Below, piece by piece: positions 25,776-34,388 of a DNA stretch of 64,000 nt. The stretch is from the NCBI RefSeq assembly GCF_004342065.1, contig NZ_SLZU01000005.1, positions 62,001 to 126,000 of the forward strand. Reading direction: 5' to 3'. The notes under the pieces were generated by a model that was not told where the DNA came from, did no database searches, and saw only the letters and a list, made by a program, of their open reading frames with translations. Positions within the stretch are counted from its first letter, which is position 1; the number at the start of each line of letters is the position of its first letter. A program made the translations under genes and the position numbers. The DNA comes from Primorskyibacter sedentarius (lineage in GTDB: Bacteria; Pseudomonadota; Alphaproteobacteria; Rhodobacterales; Rhodobacteraceae).

Positions 25776-27389
25776 ATGGCAAGAGACGCGTATGACACCC
25801 TGATCGAGACCCCCGGCAGAGACGACCGTGATCCGCTCAGTATCGAGCTGGTATTCGCAGCCCCCCTTTCGCAGGCCGAGGTGCAGGCCCGTCTAGCCAC
25901 GGTTCTGCCGGATGTGGAGGCGCGGGCAGAGGCGGTCTTTGACGAAAACGGCGACCGTTTCCACTTTGTCACCTTCGCGAAAATCGACCCGCACGGGCAA
26001 GAGCGCGAAGTCTTCGCCTTCGCCCGAGAGCTGCGCCGCGAGATGGAGGCGGAAGAGGCCAATCCCGTGCTGCCCGACAGCCTTTACGGTGCGGTACATG
26101 TTGGCACCGAGGGTCTGTTCAGCTTCTGCGAAACCCCGCGTGACAGCTCTCGCCCGTTTGGCTGGCATCATCCTCAAATAAAAACCCCGCTGGCCTGGGC
26201 ACATACCAAAGGAAGCGGCAGCACGGTGGCCGTGATCGACACCGGCTATACCGGTCATAACGAGCTTCACGGCGTGATCGAAATGCAGGGCCAGTGGAAT
26301 TTTGTCGAAAACGATGGCGATGCGCGCGACAGGTTCACCGGTGGCTTTCTGAAAAACCCCGGTCACGGCACGCTTGTGACCTCTGTGGTTGCCTCTCGGG
26401 GCGGGGCGGATATGCAGGGCAACACCACCGCGCCGGGTGGCGTGACGGGGACGGCCCCTGAAGCAAAAGTGCTTCCAATTCGCGCGATCCGGTCTGTCAT
26501 CGATTTCAACCAGCGCCGGATTGCACCCGCGATCATGCATGCGGTAGCCCAGAAGGCCGATGTGATCGTTATGGCGCTGGGTGGGCCCACGCGCGTCGCC
26601 TCGACAGAGCAGGCCCTGCGCAACGCCGTGGCCGAGGGCACGGTTGTCGTTTGCGCGGCGGGCAACTGCTACCCTGCGGTGGTTTTTCCCGCGGCCTACG
26701 CGCCGATGGGCATCTGCACCGCTGTCGCCGCCTTGCAGCCGGACAAACGACCGTGGCGAAAATCCGGTCGGGGGCGCGAGGTGACGCTGTCTGCCTATGG
26801 CGAACATGTCTGGGGCGCGGCAAAGAACAAGCCCTCTGACCCCGATGCGGGCATCCGCGCAAGCCAGGGCACGACGCTGGCAACATCCATGACCGGCGGG
26901 GTCGCCGCACTTTGGGTTGCGCGGCATGGCGGGCGGGCTACCCTTCTGTCCAAGGCACGCGCTGCTGGCACGACGGTGCAGGCGATGTGGGTGCATTGCG
27001 CGACGCACGGGCTTTCTCAACCGTCCGAATGGGGCGGCGCAACCAATCTGGGCGCCGGGATTATTGACGCCAGGCGGGTGCTGGAAACGCCCTTGCCGAC
27101 CGGAACCGAAAACCCCGCGCCGCCCGATCCCGTGGCCACATCCACGCTGAATGTGCTGGTGTCCCACCTTGCCGGGCAAAGCACCGAGGCCGCCAATGAA
27201 GTGACACCTGCCCTGTCGGAATACGCGCCAGAGATCCTCTGGCTGAGCTATCGTCGCGGCGCCCGCGCACGCATTGCCGAAACCGAAGGCGGCGCCGAAG
27301 CGGTGCCGGGCCAGGACGAGGCCACGCCGGGCCTGAAGACGGAGCTGACGGACAAACCGGCGCTGGCCGCTCTTGTCGGGTCCGGTTGA
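25776..27389 (+). CDS. Cytosolic S8 (subtilisin-like) serine protease of a conflict cassette
   Basis: A 537-aa protein with no signal peptide or membrane segment. Residues 20-110 form an alpha/beta N-terminal region (SIELVFAAPLSQAEVQARL, VTFAKIDPHGQEREVF) that may be a propeptide-like or substrate-recognition domain. The S8 domain follows with the full triad: Asp155 (VAVIDTGY), His198 (NPGHGTLVTSVVA) and Ser371 (TTLATSMTGG), plus oxyanion Asn297 (VCAAGN). A C-terminal tail of about 100 residues is low-complexity and acidic near the end. It is the first gene of a four-gene run with a trypsin-like protein, a STAND NTPase and a trypsin-nuclease fusion, which suggests intracellular signalling by cleavage rather than nutrition. 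Confidence 0.9.
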   Translation: MARDAYDTLIETPGRDDRDPLSIELVFAAPLSQAEVQARLATVLPDVEARAEAVFDENGDRFHFVTFAKIDPHGQEREVFAFARELRREMEAEEANPVLPDSLYGAVHVGTEGLFSFCETPRDSSRPFGWHHPQIKTPLAWAHTKGSGSTVAVIDTGYTGHNELHGVIEMQGQWNFVENDGDARDRFTGGFLKNPGHGTLVTSVVASRGGADMQGNTTAPGGVTGTAPEAKVLPIRAIRSVIDFNQRRIAPAIMHAVAQKADVIVMALGGPTRVASTEQALRNAVAEGTVVVCAAGNCYPAVVFPAAYAPMGICTAVAALQPDKRPWRKSGRGREVTLSAYGEHVWGAAKNKPSDPDAGIRASQGTTLATSMTGGVAALWVARHGGRATLLSKARAAGTTVQAMWVHCATHGLSQPSEWGGATNLGAGIIDARRVLETPLPTGTENPAPPDPVATSTLNVLVSHLAGQSTEAANEVTPALSEYAPEILWLSYRRGARARIAETEGGAEAVPGQDEATPGLKTELTDKPALAALVGSG

Positions 27390-27395
27390 CACGAC

Positions 27396-29225
27396 ATGCT
27401 GACGGTCGGGAAAATGCGCAAGGCGCTGGTCGCTCACGAGCAGGTCATCCGCCGTGCGCTGACGGCGCTGTTTCCCAGCCCCGACGAACCGCTCAGTCTT
27501 GACGCCATCGCTATGGGCGTCGAGGAGGAAGACGGCGAAGATCTGGCAGATATGCTGTTGGCCACCCTGAACCAGTTCGGCAAGGTGCCCCATTTCATCA
27601 GCTACCTTCGCGCACGTGGTGCTGATCCGGTACCGCTTCCCCGGGACCGCATTTTTGCGCGCAATATCGCACGGTTCACCGGGATCGAGATTGGCGAGCC
27701 TCTGCATCCCAGCTTTGACCTTGGCGCGCTGGGTGACTTCGCCGCGCGGGCCGAAGCGTTCCGGTGTCGCATTACGCTGGACGACGCCGCCGAAGGGTCG
27801 GGCGCTTTTGTTGCACCAAACCTGGTGCTGACGGCCTCTCATGTGCTCGACCGCCTTTTCGCGCCGCGCGCGGATGACAGCCCTGCCCCCCGGCTCGGGA
27901 TCATCGCGTCCGACGGCGAGCGGTACCCTGCGACCTGCGTGCAGCGCTGGCCCTATCATGACGGCGAGGTCAACGGTGCCCTGCCGCCCGACGGCATGGC
28001 GCAAACCCATGTCGATATCGCGTTGCTGCGCGTATTCATGCCGCTGGGCCAGGCTTACGGGTGTATCGACGTGTCCGCTGATCCGCCCGATTTCGTGGGG
28101 CCAAGCATGTTCACGCTGGTCCACTACCCGGAAGGGCGTGAGACGGGTTTTGTCTCTGGCAGGGTCCGGCGCGACGGTCCGGGGGCAAGCCGCCTGCCTC
28201 ATGACATTGACACGGCCGGCGGATCATCGGGCGGGCCGGGCTTTGACAGGGATCTCAGGTTCCTTGGCATTCATCAGGGGCGGTGGCAGAACGTCCGCCG
28301 CCTTGTGCCCTATGAACGGTTCCGGGATGAGCCGCGCTTTCGCGCCCTTATCGAAGAGAACAGCAAGCTGCGCTTTCTCTGGTCGCTGGATCGCAATATC
28401 GAGGGGCCGCTCATCATTGGCCGCAGACAATTCAACACCGGTCTCGCCGCGATGCTGGAAAAGCCCACATCCCGGTTGCGGGGCATCTGGATCCGGCGCG
28501 AGGATACCAACTCGATCCGTGGGCTTGGATTCAGCTACGATATGCTGGAGGCCTACCTGTTGCTCCACGAACGGCCAGACGCGGTTCTTCCGCATCGCTG
28601 CATCCGCATCAGCCCGAGCCTGCGCACGACGGACCTTCTGGCAGACCTCGCCCAGCTTGCGCTGGAAGACGACCTTGCCCCCGAGGCCCTCCCCGGCACC
28701 GGCGATGGTCAGACGACGGATGTTGCTCATCAGGAAAGCCGCGCGGATGCATTGATGCAGGCCATGCAACGACGCGCCGAAGCGAAAGGCCAGACATGGT
28801 GGGTGTTTTTCGACAATCCTCCCAATGGCTTGTCTCCTGATGTTCAGGTACAGCTTGAACATATCGCGCGCCATCTTCCGACCCGGGCGAACCTCCGGCT
28901 GATCCTCGCCGGATATGAAACCTACCGCCTCGCCCCGCTGCGCTTTGGCAATGTGGCCGAAGCGGACACTGCGCGGCGCGCAGGCTTGCTGGTAGAGGAA
29001 TTGGGACCATTCACGCGAAGCGATGTGGAGGCTACGATCAATGCTATGATCACCTCGCTGTCTCCCGAAGCCGAACTGCGCCCCGCCCGCCTGCAAGAGA
29101 TGACCGAAATGTCGCTGCAAGGGCTCGTCGCGGATGCAACAGGCGAATTCAGCGGCAAAGACCTTGGCACCGTAGCGGCGCAACTGCGCAGGCAGGTCAA
29201 GGCCTTCCTCGGAGTGGACGCATGA
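27396..29225 (+). CDS. Effector-associated-like domain + trypsin-like protease + degenerate STAND-like region
   Basis: A 609-aa cytosolic protein, 6 nt after the subtilase gene (ATG 27396; Met7 is an alternative). Residues 1-80 form an all-helical module (LVAHEQVIRRALTALF ... LADMLLATLNQFGKVPHFI) like the effector-associated domains that link conflict-system proteins. A trypsin-like domain follows: His149 (TASHVLD), Asp207 (HVDIALLRV) and Ser278 in GSSGGP. The C-terminal part, about 395-600, has a Walker-B-like strand (TWWVFFDNPP), ANLRLILAGYE and a helical tail but no P-loop, as in inactive STAND (iSTAND) modules. It overlaps the STAND gene by 4 nt. Domain names beyond trypsin are my inference. 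Confidence 0.85.
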   Translation: MLTVGKMRKALVAHEQVIRRALTALFPSPDEPLSLDAIAMGVEEEDGEDLADMLLATLNQFGKVPHFISYLRARGADPVPLPRDRIFARNIARFTGIEIGEPLHPSFDLGALGDFAARAEAFRCRITLDDAAEGSGAFVAPNLVLTASHVLDRLFAPRADDSPAPRLGIIASDGERYPATCVQRWPYHDGEVNGALPPDGMAQTHVDIALLRVFMPLGQAYGCIDVSADPPDFVGPSMFTLVHYPEGRETGFVSGRVRRDGPGASRLPHDIDTAGGSSGGPGFDRDLRFLGIHQGRWQNVRRLVPYERFRDEPRFRALIEENSKLRFLWSLDRNIEGPLIIGRRQFNTGLAAMLEKPTSRLRGIWIRREDTNSIRGLGFSYDMLEAYLLLHERPDAVLPHRCIRISPSLRTTDLLADLAQLALEDDLAPEALPGTGDGQTTDVAHQESRADALMQAMQRRAEAKGQTWWVFFDNPPNGLSPDVQVQLEHIARHLPTRANLRLILAGYETYRLAPLRFGNVAEADTARRAGLLVEELGPFTRSDVEATINAMITSLSPEAELRPARLQEMTEMSLQGLVADATGEFSGKDLGTVAAQLRRQVKAFLGVDA

Positions 29226-32200
29226 CGCAGGCGCTTGATGAACTGAAGCTCAAAGTGTTGCAGGCAGCGGCTTTGCGCGGCCCGTTTGATCCGCGCGCCC
29301 TGCTCAAAGAAGTGCTGAGCAAGGAGGAATATGCCGACAAGGTCCGGCGGGCCCGGTTATTGTCACTGCTGCACGAGCATTGCACCGAAGAGCGCAGCTC
29401 TGCCGACGGTAACGTGCAATGGCTGCTGCGCGCATCGACAAGAGAGCGGGCGCTGGCCGAATATGAAGGCACCGAACCAGATGTCCCTACAGAGATCACA
29501 TCCGCTCTGGATGGCCATGGGAAATTTGATCCTGACGCCATCAAAGAGATGATCACGACGTCCGAAGACGAAAGCGCCCTGTCCGAAATCACGGTCACGC
29601 TGGAACGTGCCGGCAGCAAAGCGCCCGGCCACGAATACCTGATGGCGCTGCGCAGCCGCTTGAACACCTTGCGACAGGCCCGCCAGACGGACGCGATGCT
29701 GGGGGATAAGTTCATCGGGCGAAGTGACGAGCTGCGCGAGATCGAGAGTTGGATCGCGGCACCCCAAACCAAGCCGCCCCTGCGCAGCCTGCATATTGTC
29801 GGCATTCCCGGGATCGGCAAATCCTTCCTGCTGGAGCGTATCGTCCAGATCGCCCGGGGTCAGACGGATCTGATCCTCGTCCGGCTGGATTTCGACCGCT
29901 CTTCGCTTCAGGTCGGTGAGGGTGGCACCGTCTATGACGAGGTGTCACGCCAGATCGGCGATGCCCTGCCCGACAGCGCATCGCTTCTTCGGGATTTGCG
30001 GATGACCCATAGCGAGCGGGTCACACGCATGCTCCACGAAACTGCGGACCTGACACCGCGAGAATTGCTGCGCGCCATGATCGACGCTGTCGCTTCTGCC
30101 GGAAAACGGCTGGTCTTCCTGCTCGACACGCTCGAGGTGTTGCAAGGTCAGGGGGCAACCTACGTGCAGACGCTGATGACAGAGCTGGACCGCTTCGTGG
30201 CGCCCGGCAAGATCGGGGTGAGCGTGATCTCGGCCGGACGCGCCCCGATCTTCACCAAGAAAGACCAGCGCGACGGCGGGGTGCTGCCACTGACCAAGGT
30301 CGAGGCCGCGCTGATACAGGAGATGCTCAGACAGGAGAATATTCCCGAAGACGTCTGGCCCGCGATCGTGGAAGAAGCAAACGGCAATCCGCTGCGCCTG
30401 CGCCTGCTCATATCCGCCGTGAAGGCTGCGGGCGAAGGAAATGCGGCCGAGGCCGTGGAAGCAGCGCGCGACAACCATCTGGATCGCGGCTTCGTTCACC
30501 GGGTGATCCGCTCCCGGCTGCCGAACCATTTACGCCGGATTGCCAACGAGGGCCTGATCCTGAACGAATTGACCGCAGAGTTGCTTGTTGATGTGCTCGC
30601 ACCGGCCCTTGGCCTTGGTGATCTTGGCGGTGAGGCAACTGCACTGATTGACGAGCTGTCGCTGCAACGCTGGCTGGTGTCAGATGAAGGCTCTGGGCGA
30701 CTTACCCCAATTCCTGATATTCGTCAGGAAGTTATGAGCCATACTTACCGTGAAAACCCCGATGACACGGCGGCGGTAAACCGTGCGGCGCGGGGCTATT
30801 TCGCAGAGCGTGATCCGGTCCTTCACCTGTACCACGCGGCCCAGCTGATGCGCGTCGGAGAGGCTGCGCCCGACGTCGCGCCGGGGCTTGCCGACCGCTT
30901 TCCCGACCGGCTGCTCAACGAGTTGCCGGTGGAGGCGCAAGACCTTATCCGCCATGCGCGCGGTCAAAGATCTGCTACGACAGATCACATAGGGGACGCG
31001 TCCGAGACGCGCGGCTACCATGAGGCCGGGCTGGCCTCGCCAGAGGAGCGTGTGCAGGTAAAGCTGGTGCGTCTGGATCAAAGCTCTGCCACCGGGCGGG
31101 CGCGCATCGTCGACGGGCGCGGCTTTGCGGGCAGGCCCGACCCGCGCGCGGTGGCCGATCTGCGCGCGATGCTGGAGCAGGGAGAGCGGCGCGAGGCCAC
31201 CCATATTCTGCGCGAAGGTCTGCCCGGCGAATACGCCCCGGCCAGCGAGGTCGGCGTATTGATCCTGTGCCATCAATGGCTGACCGGGCATTGGTCGAAG
31301 GCGCGCGACTTGTTCGCCCTGCTGCCCGACAGCGCCCTGCCTGATCTTGCCAAGGGCAATCCCCAGCTAGAGGGACGGATCACGTTGGAGATCTTCGCGG
31401 AATTCGAGTTCGGCAAGCTGGTGGAATGGCTGCACGATACCGCGTTTCGCGATTGCGCCATCAAGGTCATGCAAAGCTCTACCCGGATCGGTCTGCGCGG
31501 CGCGGCTCTGGATTTCGCGCTGATTGCTGCGAATGTAACGGTCGAGGGGCAGCATGAGGCTCTGGGCACTTTGGCGCCCTACCTCCCCGGTCGTAAAGTA
31601 GATCTGGCGCAGGAGCGGCTTCGCCAGGCCAATGCCATCCGCGCCGATTTCGAACTGACGCTGGACGCGGACTCGACGGCAGAGGGTGGAGGCCATGCCG
31701 TGGCCCTGGCACCGGTGAACCCCTACTATGACCGCTTGTTCGCGCTGGTGTCGGAAATGCAGGCCACCGGCAGGGGGCGGCTCTTGGCGGACCTGCCTGA
31801 ATTTGGCAATGAATTGCTTGAGGCCGCAAATCTCCTCGTACCCGGCGTGACGGGCGTGGGCGCGGCCATTCAGAAAGTCGGGGACCGCCCGCTGGATATG
31901 CTGGCGCTGATCCGGTCGGTGGGGCTGGCGGCAGATTGGGCCGAGGGCTACAGCTTTTTCCATCCGATCCCCGAATTGCCGACCCTCGCCCGCGCGCTCA
32001 GCCGCTGGCAGCAGACATCCGCAGGCTTCTGGGCCTATGACAGCGCCCCGCCCGAAGGGTGGAGCGGGCAGGAAGGCTGGAGCAGACTGACGGACCTGCG
32101 CGCCCAAACACTGAACGCACGCGACAGCGCTGACAGGCTGCTGACGCTATGGGCGGAACCTGCCCGTGCCCAATCGACCAAAGCGCCTAGCATCCTGTCG

Positions 32201-32353
32201 CGGCGCCTGCGCAAACGCTTTGCCAAGGTCGCGGCCATTTCGGGCCTTCCCGGTCGGCTGCGCTTCCTCTCTGACAGTCGTATCCCGGCTGTCTTCCGCC
32301 CTGCCCTCGCCGTTCTGCCCGAGAAGGACACCCTGCCAAGCTATTTCCAATAG
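29222..32353 (+). CDS. STAND-class NTPase of the protease cassette
   Basis: A 1043-aa protein whose ATG overlaps the preceding stop. The N-terminal 150 residues are helical and contain two related stretches, FDPRALLKEVL (22-32) and FDPDAIKEMI (102-111), that may be duplicated adaptor modules. FIGRSDEL (164-171) introduces the NTPase, with Walker A GIPGIGKS (194-201) and Walker B LVFLLDTLEVL (297-307, Asp302), then a helical NPLRLRLL region and a long helical C-terminal half of TPR-like character. STAND proteins oligomerise after ligand sensing and activate partner enzymes, here presumably the co-encoded proteases. Known: the NTPase class; inferred: its role as sensor. Confidence 0.87.
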   Translation: MTQALDELKLKVLQAAALRGPFDPRALLKEVLSKEEYADKVRRARLLSLLHEHCTEERSSADGNVQWLLRASTRERALAEYEGTEPDVPTEITSALDGHGKFDPDAIKEMITTSEDESALSEITVTLERAGSKAPGHEYLMALRSRLNTLRQARQTDAMLGDKFIGRSDELREIESWIAAPQTKPPLRSLHIVGIPGIGKSFLLERIVQIARGQTDLILVRLDFDRSSLQVGEGGTVYDEVSRQIGDALPDSASLLRDLRMTHSERVTRMLHETADLTPRELLRAMIDAVASAGKRLVFLLDTLEVLQGQGATYVQTLMTELDRFVAPGKIGVSVISAGRAPIFTKKDQRDGGVLPLTKVEAALIQEMLRQENIPEDVWPAIVEEANGNPLRLRLLISAVKAAGEGNAAEAVEAARDNHLDRGFVHRVIRSRLPNHLRRIANEGLILNELTAELLVDVLAPALGLGDLGGEATALIDELSLQRWLVSDEGSGRLTPIPDIRQEVMSHTYRENPDDTAAVNRAARGYFAERDPVLHLYHAAQLMRVGEAAPDVAPGLADRFPDRLLNELPVEAQDLIRHARGQRSATTDHIGDASETRGYHEAGLASPEERVQVKLVRLDQSSATGRARIVDGRGFAGRPDPRAVADLRAMLEQGERREATHILREGLPGEYAPASEVGVLILCHQWLTGHWSKARDLFALLPDSALPDLAKGNPQLEGRITLEIFAEFEFGKLVEWLHDTAFRDCAIKVMQSSTRIGLRGAALDFALIAANVTVEGQHEALGTLAPYLPGRKVDLAQERLRQANAIRADFELTLDADSTAEGGGHAVALAPVNPYYDRLFALVSEMQATGRGRLLADLPEFGNELLEAANLLVPGVTGVGAAIQKVGDRPLDMLALIRSVGLAADWAEGYSFFHPIPELPTLARALSRWQQTSAGFWAYDSAPPEGWSGQEGWSRLTDLRAQTLNARDSADRLLTLWAEPARAQSTKAPSILSRRLRKRFAKVAAISGLPGRLRFLSDSRIPAVFRPALAVLPEKDTLPSYFQ

Positions 32354-32396
32354 GGACGCCTTTGCCCGCCCACATTTCAGCACAAGGATGACCTCC

Positions 32397-34379
32397 ATGA
32401 CCGATACGACACGCAAGAGCCTTCACCGCCTTGAATCCATGGGCAATGCCGGGATGATCGACGCGTCGCGCGCCCTGATCGGCGCCAATCCCGCGATCCT
32501 GCAAGAGCTTGGCCTGACGCCGGCGCGTGCCACGGAATTGTTGGGCGCCCGGATCGACGCGCTGGAAAGCGTCGGCGGCACGCCCTCTCAGCTGGAGGCG
32601 ATCGTGCGCGCGGTGGGGCGCCCACCCCTGATCGTGCGCGGCGGCAAGGTTGAGGGCACGAACAACCTCAGCACAGATTTTCCGGCCGATATCGACGTGA
32701 AAATCAGAAGGGTCGAAGCCAAGGTCGCCTCTGTCGGGCGGATCGAATTCATAAACCACGACTATAGCTGGGGGGGCACGGGCTGGGTTGTCGACAAACG
32801 CGACGACCACCTTTTGATCGTCACCAATCGTCACGTTGCCAAACTGGTCGCCCGGCGCAGCTTCCTGGGCGATGGCGTGTTCCTGTTTGCCCCCGGTGCC
32901 GCACGATACGGCGCACGGATCGACTTTTTGGAAGAGGTCGACGCTGACCCTGATCCCGCCCGGCTGTTCGATATCGAAAAATTCACCTATATCGCCGAGG
33001 ATGCGGCTGCAGATATTGCCCTTGCCCGCATTGCCCTTCCTGCTGATGGGGCCGCGTTCACACCCGCCCCGATCGAGCGCGCCGCCACTGATGCCGAACA
33101 TGGCGAAACGGTCGCGGTTATCGGCTATCCGGCGAAGGACTCCTTGCGCAACGATCCGACGCAGATGGCCAACTATTTTCTCAATCTCTACGACGTGAAA
33201 CGTTTCTCGCCGGGGTTCCTGATCGAGGATGGGGGCATGACCATCCTGCGCCACGACTGCACCACGCTGGGTGGCAATTCCGGCTCTCCCGTCATCTCTC
33301 TCGACAGTGGCAAGGCGATCGGGCTGCACTATGCAGGCACGTTCGGCGTCGGCAATTCTGCTGTTCGGATCAGCACGTTGAACGCCCTTCTTGATGGGGC
33401 CACGCCCACTTCCGTCACCGGGTTCGAGATTTCCCAGCCGGAACGGCGCGATGGCAGCCATGATGCGTCGCATTTCGATGGGCGCGAAGGCTATGACCCG
33501 CAATTCCTGCAGGTCGCAGAGGTGCCGTTGCCGAAGGTGCCGGAAGCATTCGGTCTGTCTGCGCCTTCGGATGCGACACAGGACCGCCCGTTCGAATTGC
33601 GCTACCAGAACTTCGGCGTGCTCTATTCAGGCAGGTTCAAGACGCCGATCATCGCGGCGCTGAACATAGATGGCGCACAGACCCACCCGCAGAAACGCGG
33701 CAGTGACAAGTGGTTTGCAGACCTGCGTCTGCGCGCCGAAGAACAGCTGAAGAAAGAGGATTACGACCATGACGAGATCGACCGGGGGCACCTGATCCGG
33801 CGCGCCGCAACCAATTGGGGCGCGGATGATGCGCAGGCCAAGCGCTCCAACGATGACAGTTTCCATTACACCGTCGCGGCGCCGCAGCACCGGGCCTTCA
33901 ACCGCAGCACCGCGCAATGGCTGGGGCTTGAGAATTACATCATGACCAATGTGCGCACCCACGGTTTTCGGGCCTGCGTCCTGACCGGCCCCATCCTCAC
34001 CGGGGACGAGCCGCAGTTGAAGGACACGGGGGCCGTCGTGCCGCTCAAGTTCTTCAAAGTGGTGACCATGCTGGCCGAGGAAGACGGCAGTGACGGAATC
34101 CTGCGCCTGCATTCCACGGCCTATGTGCTCAGCCAGGTCGAAGTCATTCAGCAATTGCTGAGCGATCAGAACCGTATCGAAGCGGTGGGCGGTTTCGAGT
34201 TCGGCGAATACAAGACGTTCCAGGTGCGTATCCGCGACCTTGAAGCCCTGAGCCGCCTTGATTTCGGCCCCCTGCGCGATGCGGATCCGCTTGCGCGATG
34301 CATCAGCGAAAGCGAATCCACAGGCGGCAATCCACGCCCTGTTGTTGAGGTGGAAAGCTTTGCGAATATAGTGCTTTAG
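32397..34379 (+). CDS. Trypsin-like protease fused to an EndoG/NUC-type DNA/RNA non-specific endonuclease
   Basis: A 660-aa protein from the ATG at 32397 with AAGGA upstream (ATG 32388 is possible). Residues 1-85 are helical and contain a hydrophobic RPPLIVRGG turn. The protease domain has His146 (TNRHVAK), Asp206 (AAADIALARI) and Ser295 in GGNSGSP. The C-terminal half is a beta-beta-alpha-metal nuclease with the DRGH motif at 462-465 (catalytic His465) and the metal-ligand Asn region AFNRSTAQWLGLE (about Asn502). No signal peptide. Nuclease release or activation by proteolysis is a reasonable model. Last gene of the four-gene cassette, 43 nt after the STAND gene. Confidence 0.9.
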   Translation: MTDTTRKSLHRLESMGNAGMIDASRALIGANPAILQELGLTPARATELLGARIDALESVGGTPSQLEAIVRAVGRPPLIVRGGKVEGTNNLSTDFPADIDVKIRRVEAKVASVGRIEFINHDYSWGGTGWVVDKRDDHLLIVTNRHVAKLVARRSFLGDGVFLFAPGAARYGARIDFLEEVDADPDPARLFDIEKFTYIAEDAAADIALARIALPADGAAFTPAPIERAATDAEHGETVAVIGYPAKDSLRNDPTQMANYFLNLYDVKRFSPGFLIEDGGMTILRHDCTTLGGNSGSPVISLDSGKAIGLHYAGTFGVGNSAVRISTLNALLDGATPTSVTGFEISQPERRDGSHDASHFDGREGYDPQFLQVAEVPLPKVPEAFGLSAPSDATQDRPFELRYQNFGVLYSGRFKTPIIAALNIDGAQTHPQKRGSDKWFADLRLRAEEQLKKEDYDHDEIDRGHLIRRAATNWGADDAQAKRSNDDSFHYTVAAPQHRAFNRSTAQWLGLENYIMTNVRTHGFRACVLTGPILTGDEPQLKDTGAVVPLKFFKVVTMLAEEDGSDGILRLHSTAYVLSQVEVIQQLLSDQNRIEAVGGFEFGEYKTFQVRIRDLEALSRLDFGPLRDADPLARCISESESTGGNPRPVVEVESFANIVL

Positions 34380-34388
34380 GCAGACGAG

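Noticed and set aside
25474-25803. 109-codon plus-strand frame in the gap before the subtilase gene
   Set aside because: No ribosome site, Pro/His/Cys-rich sequence without domain character, and it runs out of frame into the subtilase gene.
25893-28202. 769-codon minus-strand open frame opposite the protease genes
   Set aside because: It is antisense to two genes with intact catalytic motifs; long antisense frames are common in high-G+C codon usage and this one shows no domain.
25776-34379. Bacterial gasdermin gene as target of the proteases
   Set aside because: No open frame of the right size or with a pore-forming N-terminal pattern is present in or beside the cassette; the nuclease fusion is the only visible effector.
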